Positions 27,780-39,368 of a stretch of DNA of 50,054 nucleotides are shown in pieces. Origin of the DNA: Bacillus sp. N13C7. GTDB taxonomy: Bacteria > Bacillota > Bacilli > Bacillales > Bacillaceae. Position numbers and translations under genes: made by a program. The notes under the pieces are model-generated. The model was not told the DNA's origin and did not search any database. It worked only from the letters and a program-made list of their open reading frames with translations. How positions within the stretch are numbered: the first letter of the stretch is position 1; the number at the start of each line of letters is the position of its first letter. The stretch lies in the NCBI RefSeq assembly GCF_026790065.1, contig NZ_JALAMO010000007.1, positions 1-50,054 of the forward strand. Reading direction: 5' to 3'.

Positions 27780-27813
27780 AAATCGTGCGATTCGTTAACG
27801 GATCGCACGATTT
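27780..27813 (+). terminator. Intercistronic hairpin between rocA and rocB
   Basis: AAATCGTGCGAT/ATCGCACGATTT, a 12-bp perfect stem 14 bp after rocA, with a short T run a few bases later. It may be a partial terminator or a processing/stability element that lowers rocBC relative to rocA. Confidence 0.7.
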
Positions 27814-27839
27814 CAACTTTTTGACCAGGAGGGCAATTT

Positions 27840-29540
27840 ATGCTGTATACAAAAATCAGTCACATGAAACCGGCTGAAAGAGTGGAAGCGCTGACAACTT
27901 CTTTGGTCAGTCTCAGCAGTGTGAACGGCACTATCGGGGAAGGGACAAAAGCAGATTTCATCAAAGAAGTGCTCATGAGCTATCCTTATTTTCAGGACAA
28001 CCCTGATTATGTGTGGGAACAGGCCATTCCTAACGACCCATACAACCGCAAAAATATTTTTGCGTTTATTGAAGGACATGGAGAAAGCCGAAATACTGTG
28101 ATTTACCACGCCCATCTGGATACAGTCGGAATTGAAGATTTCGGCCCTTTAAAGGATATCGCTTTTGATTGTAAGAAATTGGCCGAGTATTTCAGCCGTT
28201 ATGAATTTGATCAAGATGTTCAGCGGGATGCCAAATCAGGCGAGTGGATGTTCGGGAGAGGATCTGTCGACATGCAAAGCGGCATCGCCGTTCATTTGGC
28301 CAATCTCCTGCACTTTTCCGAGAACCTCGATACATTGCCGGGAAATCTATTGTTTATGGCCAATCCGGATGAGGAGAGTCAGCATTCCGGCATTCTCGCC
28401 AGCATTTCAGAGCTGAACCGGCTAAAAAAAGAAAAACAGCTTCACTATCTGGCCGCCATCAATACAGATTTTATTACACCGCTTTACGATGGGGATGAGA
28501 CAAGATATATTTATACCGGAGCCGCTGGAAAACTGCTTCCTTGCTTTTACATTTACGGCCGTGAAGTCCATGTTGGCGATACACTGGCAGGGATTGACCC
28601 GAATTTCATTTCATCTGAAATCACAAGCCGTCTCCACAATAACATTCATCTGGCGGAAAAGGTTGAAGGGGAGTTGGTTCTGCCCCCATCCTGTTTGTAT
28701 CAGCGTGATAACAAGGAATCCTATAATGTGCAAACGGCTGTCAGCAGCTGCTTGTATTTCAATTGTTTTATTTATGAAAGAACGGCAACGGAGATTATGG
28801 ATCTTCTTATCGAAGTCACTGAGGAAGCGTGTCATGACGCAGAACAAAAATTATCAGATTATTATGAAGAATACGCAAAAAGAACCAACCTTCCGAGGAA
28901 ACATTTATCATGGGCCATTCAAGTCTACAGTCTGGAGCAATATTTAGAAAAGCTAAGAAACCGCGGCGTAGATCCCGAGCAGTGTATCGAGCAGGCATTC
29001 AAAGCAAATGAGCATCTGGAGCTTCGTATGAGATGCTTTAAGGCAGTCGAAGAGCTTCAAAAGCTTGACCCTGATCAAGGCGCAAAAGTCATTCTATTTT
29101 ACGCACCTCCTTACCTGCCGCATAACTATTTGAAAGAAGATAGCGCAAGAGATCAGCTTTTGAAGCATGTGATTAAAGAAGCGGCTGACAAAACCGCTGA
29201 ATCGACAGGCGAAACCTTTGTCTTCAAAAAGTTTTTCCCCTACTTGGCAGACGGCAGTTTCTTATCGCTGCACGAAACCGATGGCGAAATTGATTCCTTT
29301 ATCAGGAACTTCCCTGGGTGGAATAGGATTGGGACCATTCCGTTCAAGGATATACGCAAGCTGAATATTCCATCCATTAACATGGGCGTGTACGGAAAAG
29401 ACGGCCATAAATGGACAGAACGAGTCTATAAACCGTACACATTTCACGTATTGCCTGACCTCATTCAACAAACCACTGTTCACCTTTTGCAAAGCTACCG
29501 GATGACCATCACGACACAAGAACCGAAGGGAGAAGGATGA
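27840..29540 (+). CDS. rocB: RocB, M20-type peptidase-like arginine utilisation protein
   Basis: A 566-aa member of the M20/M28 metallopeptidase superfamily. The metal-binding pattern is visible: YHAHLDTVG near 86, GRGSVDMQSG near 140 and NPDEESQHSG near 178. It is in the arginine degradation operon in 168, but its reaction is not established; an amidohydrolase or deacylase step is plausible. The ATG follows CAGGAGGGC. It overlaps rocC. Confidence 0.93.
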   Translation: MLYTKISHMKPAERVEALTTSLVSLSSVNGTIGEGTKADFIKEVLMSYPYFQDNPDYVWEQAIPNDPYNRKNIFAFIEGHGESRNTVIYHAHLDTVGIEDFGPLKDIAFDCKKLAEYFSRYEFDQDVQRDAKSGEWMFGRGSVDMQSGIAVHLANLLHFSENLDTLPGNLLFMANPDEESQHSGILASISELNRLKKEKQLHYLAAINTDFITPLYDGDETRYIYTGAAGKLLPCFYIYGREVHVGDTLAGIDPNFISSEITSRLHNNIHLAEKVEGELVLPPSCLYQRDNKESYNVQTAVSSCLYFNCFIYERTATEIMDLLIEVTEEACHDAEQKLSDYYEEYAKRTNLPRKHLSWAIQVYSLEQYLEKLRNRGVDPEQCIEQAFKANEHLELRMRCFKAVEELQKLDPDQGAKVILFYAPPYLPHNYLKEDSARDQLLKHVIKEAADKTAESTGETFVFKKFFPYLADGSFLSLHETDGEIDSFIRNFPGWNRIGTIPFKDIRKLNIPSINMGVYGKDGHKWTERVYKPYTFHVLPDLIQQTTVHLLQSYRMTITTQEPKGEG

Positions 29541-30952
29541 TGCAGAATCATAAAAATGAATTGCAGCGCAACATGAAAAGCAGGCATTTGTTTATGATTG
29601 CCTTGGGAGGGGTGATTGGCACCGGACTGTTTTTAGGCTCCGGCTTTACCATCAGCCAGGCGGGACCGCTCGGTGCCATTGCCGCGTATATCATCGGCGG
29701 ATTTTTAATGTATCTTGTCATGCTTTGTTTAGGAGAACTGGCTGTTGCCATGCCGGTGGCCGGTTCGTTTCAGGCATACGCCACTAAATTTCTGGGACCG
29801 TCGACAGGCTTTATGATCGGCTGGCTGTATTGGTTCAGCTGGGCGAATACAGTAGGCTTGGAGTTGACGTCAGCGGGTATTTTGATGCAAAGGTGGCTGC
29901 CCTCCGTGCCAATCTGGATATGGTGTCTCATGTTTGGCATCGTCATCTTTTTGATTAATGCGATGTCGGTCAGAAGCTTTGCCGAAATGGAATTTTGGTT
30001 TTCAAGCATCAAAGTGGCAGCGATCGTATTATTTATCGTAATCGGCGGAGCCGCTGTGTTTGGCTTGATTGACTTTAAAGGCGGTCAGGAAACGCCATTT
30101 TTGTCTAACTTTATGACGGATAGGGGGCTTTTCCCGAATGGGGTGCTGGCTGTCATGTTTACGCTGGTCATGGTGAACTTCTCCTTTCAGGGGACGGAGC
30201 TTGTCGGCATCGCGGCAGGGGAAAGTGAAAATCCGGAAAAAACATTGCCAAAGTCCATCCGAAATGTCATTTGGCGCACACTGTTTTTCTTTGTGCTCGC
30301 GATGTTCGTCCTTGTTGCCATTCTACCGTACAAAACGGCAGGGGTGATTGAAAGCCCGTTTGTAGCGGTGCTCGACCAAATTGGCATTCCATTTGCCGCT
30401 GATATCATGAACTTTGTCATCTTAACGGCGATTTTATCTGTTGCCAATTCAGGATTGTATGCGGCGTCACGCATGATGTGGTCACTTTCATCAAACCAGA
30501 TGGGCCCGTCTTTCCTCACCAGGCTGACAAAAAAAGGCGTGCCGATGAATGCCTTGCTGATAACGCTCGGCATTTCAGGCTGTTCCCTGCTGACTAGTGT
30601 CATGGCTGCAGAAACGGTGTATTTATGGTGTATCTCAATCTCCGGTATGGTGACAGTTGTCGCGTGGATGTCTATTTGCGCGTCGCAATTTTTCTTTCGC
30701 AGACGTTTCCTCGCTGAAGGCGGAAACGTGAATGACCTGGAATTCAGAACGCCTCTTTACCCGCTGGTTCCCATTCTCGGATTTGGCTTATACGCCTGCG
30801 TATTGATTAGCCTTATTTTCATTCCCGATCAAAGAATCGGCTTGTACTGCGGTGCCCCGATCATTATTTTCTGCTATGCGTACTACCATCTGAGCATCAA
30901 AAAACGCATACATCATCAACCGATAGAAAAAGAACAGACAGAAGCACAATAG
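29540..30952 (+). CDS. rocC: RocC, arginine/ornithine permease
   Basis: A 470-aa APC-family amino acid permease with about 12 membrane helices. The characteristic first-helix segment IALGGVIGTGLFLGSG is at about 18-33, and FQGTELVGIAAGE near 219 is the basic-amino-acid permease motif. Starts at 29537 and 29540 (ATGATG) both overlap the rocB stop; the second gives the remembered length. It is the last gene of rocABC, followed by a strong terminator. Confidence 0.95.
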   Translation: MQNHKNELQRNMKSRHLFMIALGGVIGTGLFLGSGFTISQAGPLGAIAAYIIGGFLMYLVMLCLGELAVAMPVAGSFQAYATKFLGPSTGFMIGWLYWFSWANTVGLELTSAGILMQRWLPSVPIWIWCLMFGIVIFLINAMSVRSFAEMEFWFSSIKVAAIVLFIVIGGAAVFGLIDFKGGQETPFLSNFMTDRGLFPNGVLAVMFTLVMVNFSFQGTELVGIAAGESENPEKTLPKSIRNVIWRTLFFFVLAMFVLVAILPYKTAGVIESPFVAVLDQIGIPFAADIMNFVILTAILSVANSGLYAASRMMWSLSSNQMGPSFLTRLTKKGVPMNALLITLGISGCSLLTSVMAAETVYLWCISISGMVTVVAWMSICASQFFFRRRFLAEGGNVNDLEFRTPLYPLVPILGFGLYACVLISLIFIPDQRIGLYCGAPIIIFCYAYYHLSIKKRIHHQPIEKEQTEAQ

Positions 30953-30953
30953 A

Positions 30954-30987
30954 AAAAGCTCTCCGGACTGCCGGAGAGCTTTTTTTA
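30954..30987 (+). terminator. Terminator of rocABC
   Basis: AAAGCTCTCCGG/CCGGAGAGCTTT stem with a 4-nt loop and a T run. Confidence 0.95.
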
Positions 30988-31108
30988 AGCTTAAAATCCT
31001 CTGGATTTTAAAATGGAATATACAAATCCATATCGAGATCTAAATGAAAAATATAAAAAATGTTAAGTTTACATTTGAATTGTTAATGATGAAAAAACAA
31101 TGCTAAAC

Positions 31109-31114
31109 TATAAT
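31109..31114 (+). promoter_or_regulatory. Candidate -10 of ywfA
   Basis: TATAAT 47 bp before the ATG. No good -35 hexamer is seen at the normal distance. Confidence 0.4.
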
Positions 31115-31160
31115 TCAACTTGATGATAAGAAGATAATGGAAGAGGTGTTTTAAGGGAGA

Positions 31161-32399
31161 ATGAACAGCAAACAAAATCATGACATCGAAACAAAACATC
31201 ACTTTCCGCTATTTTTAGCACTGGCTTTAACGATGGGAGTATTTGCAGCCGGATCTGAAGAGCTTGTGATCTCGCCGCTGCTGCCGGATTTAGCAAAAGC
31301 CTTCAACTCAGATGTCAGCGTCCTTGCGTTATCTATTAGTATTTACGGCGTTATGATTTTTATCGGGGCGCCGCTTCTGGTTCCATTAGGCGATAAATAC
31401 TCCAGAGAACTGAGTTTACTGGCCGGAATTTTGATCTTTATTATAGGAACAGTGATATGTGCTTTAGCCCAAAATATCTTTTTCTTCTTTTTAGGCCGGG
31501 CGCTTTCGGGATTGGCTGCCGGCGCGTTTGTGCCGACCGCTTACGCAGTTGTCGGGGATCGTGTTCCTTATACATACAGGGGCAAGGTGATGGGACTGAT
31601 CGTGTCAAGCTGGTCGCTGGCACTGATTTTCGGTGTGCCGCTCGGATCATTTATCGGCGGCGTCCTGCATTGGAGATGGACATTTTGGATTTTCGCCTTA
31701 ATGGGCGTTTTAGTTGTTCTGCTGATCTTGCTTGAAATGCGCCGCCATGCCGAACATAATAATAGCGGCAAGGAAGAAAAAGAAGAAACGGCTGGAACAT
31801 TCCGGGATGCGTTGAAAGTCCCGCGTGTACCGGTTTATATCACGATCACCTTTTGTAATATGATTGGTTTTTACGGTATGTATTCCTTTTTAGGCTCCTA
31901 TCTTCAGGACATTTTTACCGGAGGAAACACAGCAGCGGGCTTATTTATCATGATTTACGGCATCGGGTTTTCCATGAGTGTCATTACAGGAAAGGTAGCC
32001 GATCGCATCGGAAAAATGCGCTCCCTTTTGATTGCACTGGGGGTCATCAGCGTGCTCCTGGCCTGTTTAGCATATGCGCCGGCATCAATGATTCTGTTAA
32101 TCGTTAGCCTTTTTATTTGGGGGTTAATGCAAAGCTTAACGGTGACGCTGCTCAGCACCATCTTGAGTGACTGCTCAGAGCGTCATCGCGGGAAAATCAT
32201 GGCGTTTTACAGCCTCGCCTCGAATCTGGCTGTGACATTAGGCTCTGCTTTGATGGGACCTGTATATGTGGGCTACGGCTATGCAGCTGTCGGATTGATT
32301 TGCGCCGCCATTACAGTGCTCGGATTTGTCCTTAGTGTATTCGCATATAAAAAGTACGGCAAGCATGAACAGAAAGCGGATCATTCCTTATCCCAATAA
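31161..32399 (+). CDS. ywfA: YwfA, MFS drug/sugar exporter-like transporter
   Basis: A 412-aa major facilitator protein with 12 membrane helices, of the DHA1 (AraJ/YbcL-like) type. GDKYSRE near 77 is the motif A loop; a second GKVADRIGKMRS loop sits in the C half. The substrate is unknown. It lies just upstream of the bacilysin operon but has its own terminator, so it is not part of bacABCDEF. The annotated ATG has AGGGAG very close and AGAGGTG further upstream; the exact start is slightly uncertain. Confidence 0.88.
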   Translation: MNSKQNHDIETKHHFPLFLALALTMGVFAAGSEELVISPLLPDLAKAFNSDVSVLALSISIYGVMIFIGAPLLVPLGDKYSRELSLLAGILIFIIGTVICALAQNIFFFFLGRALSGLAAGAFVPTAYAVVGDRVPYTYRGKVMGLIVSSWSLALIFGVPLGSFIGGVLHWRWTFWIFALMGVLVVLLILLEMRRHAEHNNSGKEEKEETAGTFRDALKVPRVPVYITITFCNMIGFYGMYSFLGSYLQDIFTGGNTAAGLFIMIYGIGFSMSVITGKVADRIGKMRSLLIALGVISVLLACLAYAPASMILLIVSLFIWGLMQSLTVTLLSTILSDCSERHRGKIMAFYSLASNLAVTLGSALMGPVYVGYGYAAVGLICAAITVLGFVLSVFAYKKYGKHEQKADHSLSQ

Positions 32400-32423
32400 A
32401 CAAAGTTTCTAAATTCCTATAGT

Positions 32424-32450
32424 AAAAAACCCTTTCTTAAGGGTTTTTTT
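32424..32450 (+). terminator. Terminator after ywfA
   Basis: AAAAAACCC/GGGTTTTTTT stem; may work in both directions. Confidence 0.85.
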
Positions 32451-32488
32451 GTTTGTATGGGAACAATTATCAATATTTTCTAAAAACA

Positions 32489-32517
32489 TTGACAGTTCGA
32501 TTGACGCTGGATAAAAT
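32489..32517 (+). promoter_or_regulatory. Promoter of the bacilysin operon
   Basis: -35 TTGACA (32489-32494), 17-bp spacer, -10 TAAAAT (32512-32517), a strong sigma-A promoter. In 168 it is held down by AbrB, CodY and ScoC; their sites cannot be read reliably by eye in this AT-rich DNA. Confidence 0.85.
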
Positions 32518-32550
32518 TTACTTAAAATTTTAAAAGATTGGTTGGTGCTC

Positions 32551-34626
<2,076 letters not shown>

Positions 34627-34644
34627 AGAAGGAGTGTTTTACAT

Positions 34645-36063
34645 ATGGAGAGAAAAACAGTATTGGTCATCGCTGATCTTGGAGGCTGCCCGCCGCACAT
34701 GTTTTATAAAAGCGCTGCTGAAAAATATAACCTGGTCAGCTTTATTCCAAGACCTTTTGCAATTACAGCCTCTCATGCAGCACTGATTGAAAAATACTCG
34801 GTCGCGGTTATAAAAGATAAAGACTATTTTCAGAGCTTAGCTGATTTTGAACATCCGGATTCTATTTATTGGGCGCATGAGGATCATGACAAGCCTGAAG
34901 AAGAGGTCGTCGAGCAAATTGTCAAGGTTGCCGAAATGTTTGAAGCGGATGCCATCACGACAAACAATGAATTATTCATTGCCCCGATGGCAAAAGCCTG
35001 TGAACGTCTGGGCCTGAGGGGTGCCGGCGTGCAGGCTGCCGAAAATGCCAGAGATAAAAATAAAATGAGAGACGCTTTTAATAAGGCTGGAGTCAAATCA
35101 ATTAAAAACAAACGGGTTACCACTCTTGAAGATTTCCGTGCTGCACTTGAAGAGATCGGCACACCTCTTATCTTAAAGCCTACATACTTAGCGAGTTCAA
35201 TCGGCGTAACGCTGATTACGGACACTGAGACGGCAGAAGATGAATTTAACAGAGTTAATGATTACCTGAAATCAATTAACGTGCCAAAGGCGGTCACATT
35301 TGAAGCGCCGTTTATTGCTGAAGAATTTTTACAGGGTGAGTACGGAGACTGGTATCAAACAGAAGGGTATTCCGACTATATCAGCATAGAAGGCATCATG
35401 GCTGATGGTGAGTATTTCCCGATCGCCATTCATGACAAAACGCCTCAAATCGGATTTACAGAAACATCACACATTACGCCGTCCATTCTGGATGAAGAGG
35501 CGAAAAAGAAAATTGTCGAAGCTTCCAAAAAGGCAAATGAAGGGCTTGGACTGCAAAACTGCGCAACACATACAGAGATCAAGCTAATGAAAAACAGGGA
35601 ACCGGGTTTAATAGAATCAGCAGCCAGATTCGCCGGCTGGAATATGATCCCTAATATTAAAAAGGTCTTCGGCGTCGACATGGCGCAATTATTATTAGAC
35701 GTTCTCTGTTTTGGAAAAGACGCCGATCTGCCGGACGGATTATTAGATCAAGAGCCTTATTATGTTGCCGACTGCCATTTGTATCCGCAGCACTTCAAAC
35801 AAAATGGGCAGATCCCTGAAACTGCTGAGGATTTGGTCATTGAAGCGATCGATATTCCGGACGGACTCTTAAAGGGTGATACTGAAATCGTTTCTTTTTC
35901 GGCTGCAGCACCAGGCACATCAGTTGATTTGACACTGTTTGAAGCTTTCAATTCCATCGCTGCATTTGAACTGAAAGGCAGCAATTCACAGGATGTGGCT
36001 GAATCAATCAGACAAATTCAGCAGCATGCAAAGCTGACGGCAAAGTATGTGCTGCCAGTATGA
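34645..36063 (+). CDS. bacD: BacD, L-alanine–anticapsin ligase
   Basis: A 472-aa ATP-grasp L-amino-acid ligase that joins L-Ala to anticapsin. ATP-grasp segments are visible: ILKPTYLASSIGVT near 176-189 and HTEIKLMKNREPGLIESAAR near 309-328, with the metal-binding Glu residues. The ATG follows GAAGGAGTG. Its stop overlaps the bacE start (ATGA). Confidence 0.96.
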   Translation: MERKTVLVIADLGGCPPHMFYKSAAEKYNLVSFIPRPFAITASHAALIEKYSVAVIKDKDYFQSLADFEHPDSIYWAHEDHDKPEEEVVEQIVKVAEMFEADAITTNNELFIAPMAKACERLGLRGAGVQAAENARDKNKMRDAFNKAGVKSIKNKRVTTLEDFRAALEEIGTPLILKPTYLASSIGVTLITDTETAEDEFNRVNDYLKSINVPKAVTFEAPFIAEEFLQGEYGDWYQTEGYSDYISIEGIMADGEYFPIAIHDKTPQIGFTETSHITPSILDEEAKKKIVEASKKANEGLGLQNCATHTEIKLMKNREPGLIESAARFAGWNMIPNIKKVFGVDMAQLLLDVLCFGKDADLPDGLLDQEPYYVADCHLYPQHFKQNGQIPETAEDLVIEAIDIPDGLLKGDTEIVSFSAAAPGTSVDLTLFEAFNSIAAFELKGSNSQDVAESIRQIQQHAKLTAKYVLPV

Positions 36064-37244
36064 AACATCTGAAGCCAAACTCTAAATACTTGCTATACGG
36101 GCAGGCGCTATCGTTTATGGGAGACTATTGTGTTCTCCCTGCCCTGCTCATTTTGTCTACATATTATCATGATTATTGGGTGACATCGGGGGTCATCGTG
36201 GTCAGAAGCATTCCAATGGTGTTCCAACCATTTTTGGGGGTTCTGGTCGACCGGTTAGACAGAATTAAGATCATGCTGTGGACGGATATCATCAGAGGCA
36301 TCATCTTTTTGGGGCTCACATTTCTTCCAAAAGGCGAGTATCCGCTGATTTTTCTGGCTCTGCTGTTTATATCCTATGGGAGCGGTGTGTTTTTTAATCC
36401 GGCCCGTCTCGCTGTCATGTCATCCTTGGAATCAGATATTAAAAGCATCAACACGTTATTTGCAAAAGCGACGACCATCTCGATTATCGTTGGGGCAGCT
36501 GCCGGAGGGCTTTTTCTGTTAGGCGGATCTGTAGAGCTGGCTGTTGCTTTTAACGGTGTGACGTACTTGATTTCGGCCTTTTTTATCAGCCTCATTAAGC
36601 TGCAATTTGTGCCGATTCAATCTGAAAACATAAAAGAGGCCTTCCAGTCTTTTAAAGAAGGTCTCAAGGAAATCAAAACCAATGCTTTCGTATTAAACGC
36701 CATGTTTACGATGATTACAATGGCTTTGCTGTGGGGGATTGTGTACAGCTATTTTCCGATTGTCAGCCGCTTTCTGGGTGATGGGGAAATCGGCAACTTT
36801 ATTCTCACGTTCTGCATCGGCTTCGGCGGCTTCATCGGAGCGGCGCTTGTCAGCAAATGGGGCTTTAACAACAATAGAGGCCTGACGTACTTTGCCGTTT
36901 TGTCCATTGTCTCGCTGGCGCTGTTTTTATTCACGCCGATCTTCGCTGTCTCTGTCATCGCCGCTATCCTCTTTTTCATCGCGATGGAATATGGGGAAGT
37001 GCTCGCAAAGGTGAAGGTTCAGGAGAACGCGGCAAACCAGATCCAAGGGCGCATTTTTTCGGTGGCGGAAGCGTCGATCGGGTTATGCATTTCTGTTGGT
37101 TCAATGTTAATCAACGTCTTAAACGCTCCGGTCATTATGGGGCTGATTGTTGTGATCGTAAGCGGATTGTTTTTGCATACGAAGCTCGTCAACAAATCGT
37201 TTTTGGAACGGGATAACAAAACGGAGCAAAAAGGAGTCTTTTAG
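36060..37244 (+). CDS. bacE: BacE, bacilysin exporter (MFS)
   Basis: A 394-aa transporter of the MFS-type DHA3 group with 12 membrane helices. GVLVDRLDRIKIM near 60-72 is the motif A loop. It exports bacilysin and gives self-protection. It overlaps bacD by 4 bp and abuts bacF, showing tight coupling of export with synthesis. Confidence 0.94.
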   Translation: MKHLKPNSKYLLYGQALSFMGDYCVLPALLILSTYYHDYWVTSGVIVVRSIPMVFQPFLGVLVDRLDRIKIMLWTDIIRGIIFLGLTFLPKGEYPLIFLALLFISYGSGVFFNPARLAVMSSLESDIKSINTLFAKATTISIIVGAAAGGLFLLGGSVELAVAFNGVTYLISAFFISLIKLQFVPIQSENIKEAFQSFKEGLKEIKTNAFVLNAMFTMITMALLWGIVYSYFPIVSRFLGDGEIGNFILTFCIGFGGFIGAALVSKWGFNNNRGLTYFAVLSIVSLALFLFTPIFAVSVIAAILFFIAMEYGEVLAKVKVQENAANQIQGRIFSVAEASIGLCISVGSMLINVLNAPVIMGLIVVIVSGLFLHTKLVNKSFLERDNKTEQKGVF

Positions 37245-38444
37245 ATGGAAATAACACCGTCCGACGTCATCAAGACACTGCCAAGGCAAGAGTTTTCTCT
37301 CGTTTTTCAAAAGGTGAAGGAATTGGAAAAAACGGGTGCGCACATCATTAATCTCGGACAGGGAAACCCTGACCTTCCCACTCCGCCGCATATTGTGGAG
37401 GCTTTGAGGGAGGCGTCTCTAAACCCTTCGTTTCACGGATACGGCCCATTCAGAGGTTATCCTTTTTTGAAGGAAGCCATCGCTGCTTTCTATAAAAGAG
37501 AATATGGGGTGTCAGTCAATCCTGAAACAGAAGTTGCGCTCTTCGGGGGCGGGAAAGCCGGCTTGTATGTGCTGACACAATGCCTGCTCAATCCGGGAGA
37601 CATCGCCTTGGTTCCAAATCCGGGCTACCCTGAATACTTATCAGGGATTACGATGGCGCGGGCTGAGCTTCACGAAATGCCGCTGTATGAGGAAAATGGC
37701 TATCTGCCGGATTTTGAAAAGATTGATCCTGCTGTGCTGGATAAAGCGAAGCTCATGTTTTTAAACTATCCGAATAACCCGACGGGAGCTGTGGCTGATT
37801 CGGCTTTTTATGCCAAAGCGGCTGCTTTTGCGAAAGAGCATAACATCCATTTGATTCATGATTTTGCATACGGCGCGTTTGAGTTCGATAAAAAACCGGC
37901 CAGCTTTCTTGAGGCAGAGGACGCCAAAGCTGTCGGAGCAGAGCTTTATTCATTTTCAAAAACATTTAACATGGCCGGCTGGAGAATGGCGTTTGCGGTC
38001 GGAAATGAAAAGATCATTCAGGCCGTCAATGAATTTCAGGATCATGTATTTGTCGGCATGTTCGGAGGATTGCAGCATGCGGCGAGCGCAGCGCTTTCGG
38101 GAGATCCGAAGCAAACGGAATCCTTGAAACGAGTCTACGAGGAACGAATTGACTTTTTTACGGAGCTGTGTGAAAAGGAACTGGGCTGGGAGATGGAAAA
38201 GCCAAAAGGAACCTTTTACGTATGGGCTGAAATTCCGAAAACGTTTGAAACATCTTACCAATTCTCTGATTATTTGCTAAAGCATGCCCATGTTGTTGTC
38301 ACACCGGGCGAAATATTTGGGAGCAACGGAAGAAGGCATGTCAGAATATCAATGGTGTCGAAGCAGGAGGATCTGCGGGAATTTGTCATGCGGATTCAAA
38401 AGCTGAACCTGCCGTTTGCATCATTACAAGAAGTATCCCGCTAA
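37245..38444 (+). CDS. bacF: BacF, transaminase of bacilysin synthesis
   Basis: A 399-aa fold-type I aminotransferase. PLP Lys239 is in SFSKTFNMAGWRM; NYPNNPTGA near 169 and NLGQGNPDLPTP near 37 are class I signatures. It transaminates tetrahydro-HPP to dihydroanticapsin precursor, probably with Phe as donor. It starts immediately after the bacE stop with AAAGGAG upstream. The operon terminator overlaps its last codons. Confidence 0.94.
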   Translation: MEITPSDVIKTLPRQEFSLVFQKVKELEKTGAHIINLGQGNPDLPTPPHIVEALREASLNPSFHGYGPFRGYPFLKEAIAAFYKREYGVSVNPETEVALFGGGKAGLYVLTQCLLNPGDIALVPNPGYPEYLSGITMARAELHEMPLYEENGYLPDFEKIDPAVLDKAKLMFLNYPNNPTGAVADSAFYAKAAAFAKEHNIHLIHDFAYGAFEFDKKPASFLEAEDAKAVGAELYSFSKTFNMAGWRMAFAVGNEKIIQAVNEFQDHVFVGMFGGLQHAASAALSGDPKQTESLKRVYEERIDFFTELCEKELGWEMEKPKGTFYVWAEIPKTFETSYQFSDYLLKHAHVVVTPGEIFGSNGRRHVRISMVSKQEDLREFVMRIQKLNLPFASLQEVSR

Positions 38445-38459
38445 AAGCGGGATTTTTTT
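38436..38459. terminator. Terminator of the bacilysin operon
   Basis: TCCCGC/GCGGGA stem, 5-nt loop, T run; begins inside the last bacF codons and lies at the end of convergent bacG. Confidence 0.88.
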
Positions 38460-39237
38460 ATATGCTTTTCATGCTTCCGCCGTCAGCAGAAATTTGCTGG
38501 CCCGTGATGTAGGAGGCTTCCTCAGAGGCGAGAAACGCTGCAAGCGCTGCGGTTTCTTCAGCTGATCCAACCCGTTTCATCGGAATCCCGGAAGCGACCT
38601 GTTCCTCTGCTTCCTGTTTGGATATGCTGTTCTTTTTCATTACATTTTCCACAAATTGATGGTAACGGTCTGTAGCGATAAAACCAGGATTCAGGCAGTT
38701 GACAGTAATGTTGTGAGGAGCAAGCTGGATGGAAATATTTTTACTGGCGTTAATTAAAGCGGCATTCATCATACTGTTTGTGAACATATTGGCGCCGGGT
38801 TCTTTCCACAGATTTCCGACAATGTTGATGATTCTGCCAAACTCATTTTGTTTCATCAGTGAGGCAGCACGCTTGATAGCGTCAATATAGGCAACGGTCT
38901 TTTGTGTGAACGTTGCCGTCATATCCTCTATATTGCAGTTCTCAAATGTGTCAGGCGCGCCGCCCGGGATATTATTAATCAGAACATCAAGCCGTCTGCA
39001 TCGAGATTCGATTTCTTGAAAGATGCCGGCTCTTGTATGCTGGTCAGACATATCGCCTGCAAGGACAATGACGCTCGTCTCAGGATGCTTGGCCAAAATG
39101 TCTTGTTTGACAGGTTCAATATTATCCAATTTTCGTGAATTAATGACAAGAGAAAAATGCTGATCTGCTAATTTCAGAGCGATTGCTTTCCCGATTCCCT
39201 GACTGGCTCCCATAATAAATGCGGTTCGTTTTGACAA
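38458..39237 (-). CDS. bacG: BacG, H2HPP reductase (atypical SDR)
   Basis: A 259-aa short-chain dehydrogenase that reduces endocyclic H2HPP to tetrahydro-HPP in bacilysin synthesis. GASQGIGKA (10-18) and NNIPGG are the NADPH-binding pieces. The canonical YxxxK is missing: the corresponding stretch reads MFTNSMM (151-157), so Tyr is Phe152 and Lys is Met156. The start is TTG behind AGGGGTGC. It is transcribed against bacF from its own promoter. Confidence 0.93.
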   Translation of the reverse strand: MSKRTAFIMGASQGIGKAIALKLADQHFSLVINSRKLDNIEPVKQDILAKHPETSVIVLAGDMSDQHTRAGIFQEIESRCRRLDVLINNIPGGAPDTFENCNIEDMTATFTQKTVAYIDAIKRAASLMKQNEFGRIINIVGNLWKEPGANMFTNSMMNAALINASKNISIQLAPHNITVNCLNPGFIATDRYHQFVENVMKKNSISKQEAEEQVASGIPMKRVGSAEETAALAAFLASEEASYITGQQISADGGSMKSI

Positions 39238-39336
39238 ATAACTGCACCCCTTTGAAAAAAATGGATTATTATCTACATCGTAAGAAAAAACGAAGAAAAT
39301 AGCAAATTTTATTTAAATTCTGATAAAGGAGGATTG

Positions 39337-39368
39337 AAAAACTCCCGCCGATTTGGGCGGGAGAGATG
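39337..39368 (-). terminator. Terminator of hemQ
   Basis: On the minus strand, CTCCCGCC/GGCGGGAG stem followed by TTTTT, directly after the hemQ stop. Confidence 0.9.

Noticed and set aside
28489..28947. Open frame of 152 codons in another frame of rocB
   Set aside because: Overlaps the conserved RocB coding sequence completely and lacks a ribosome site.
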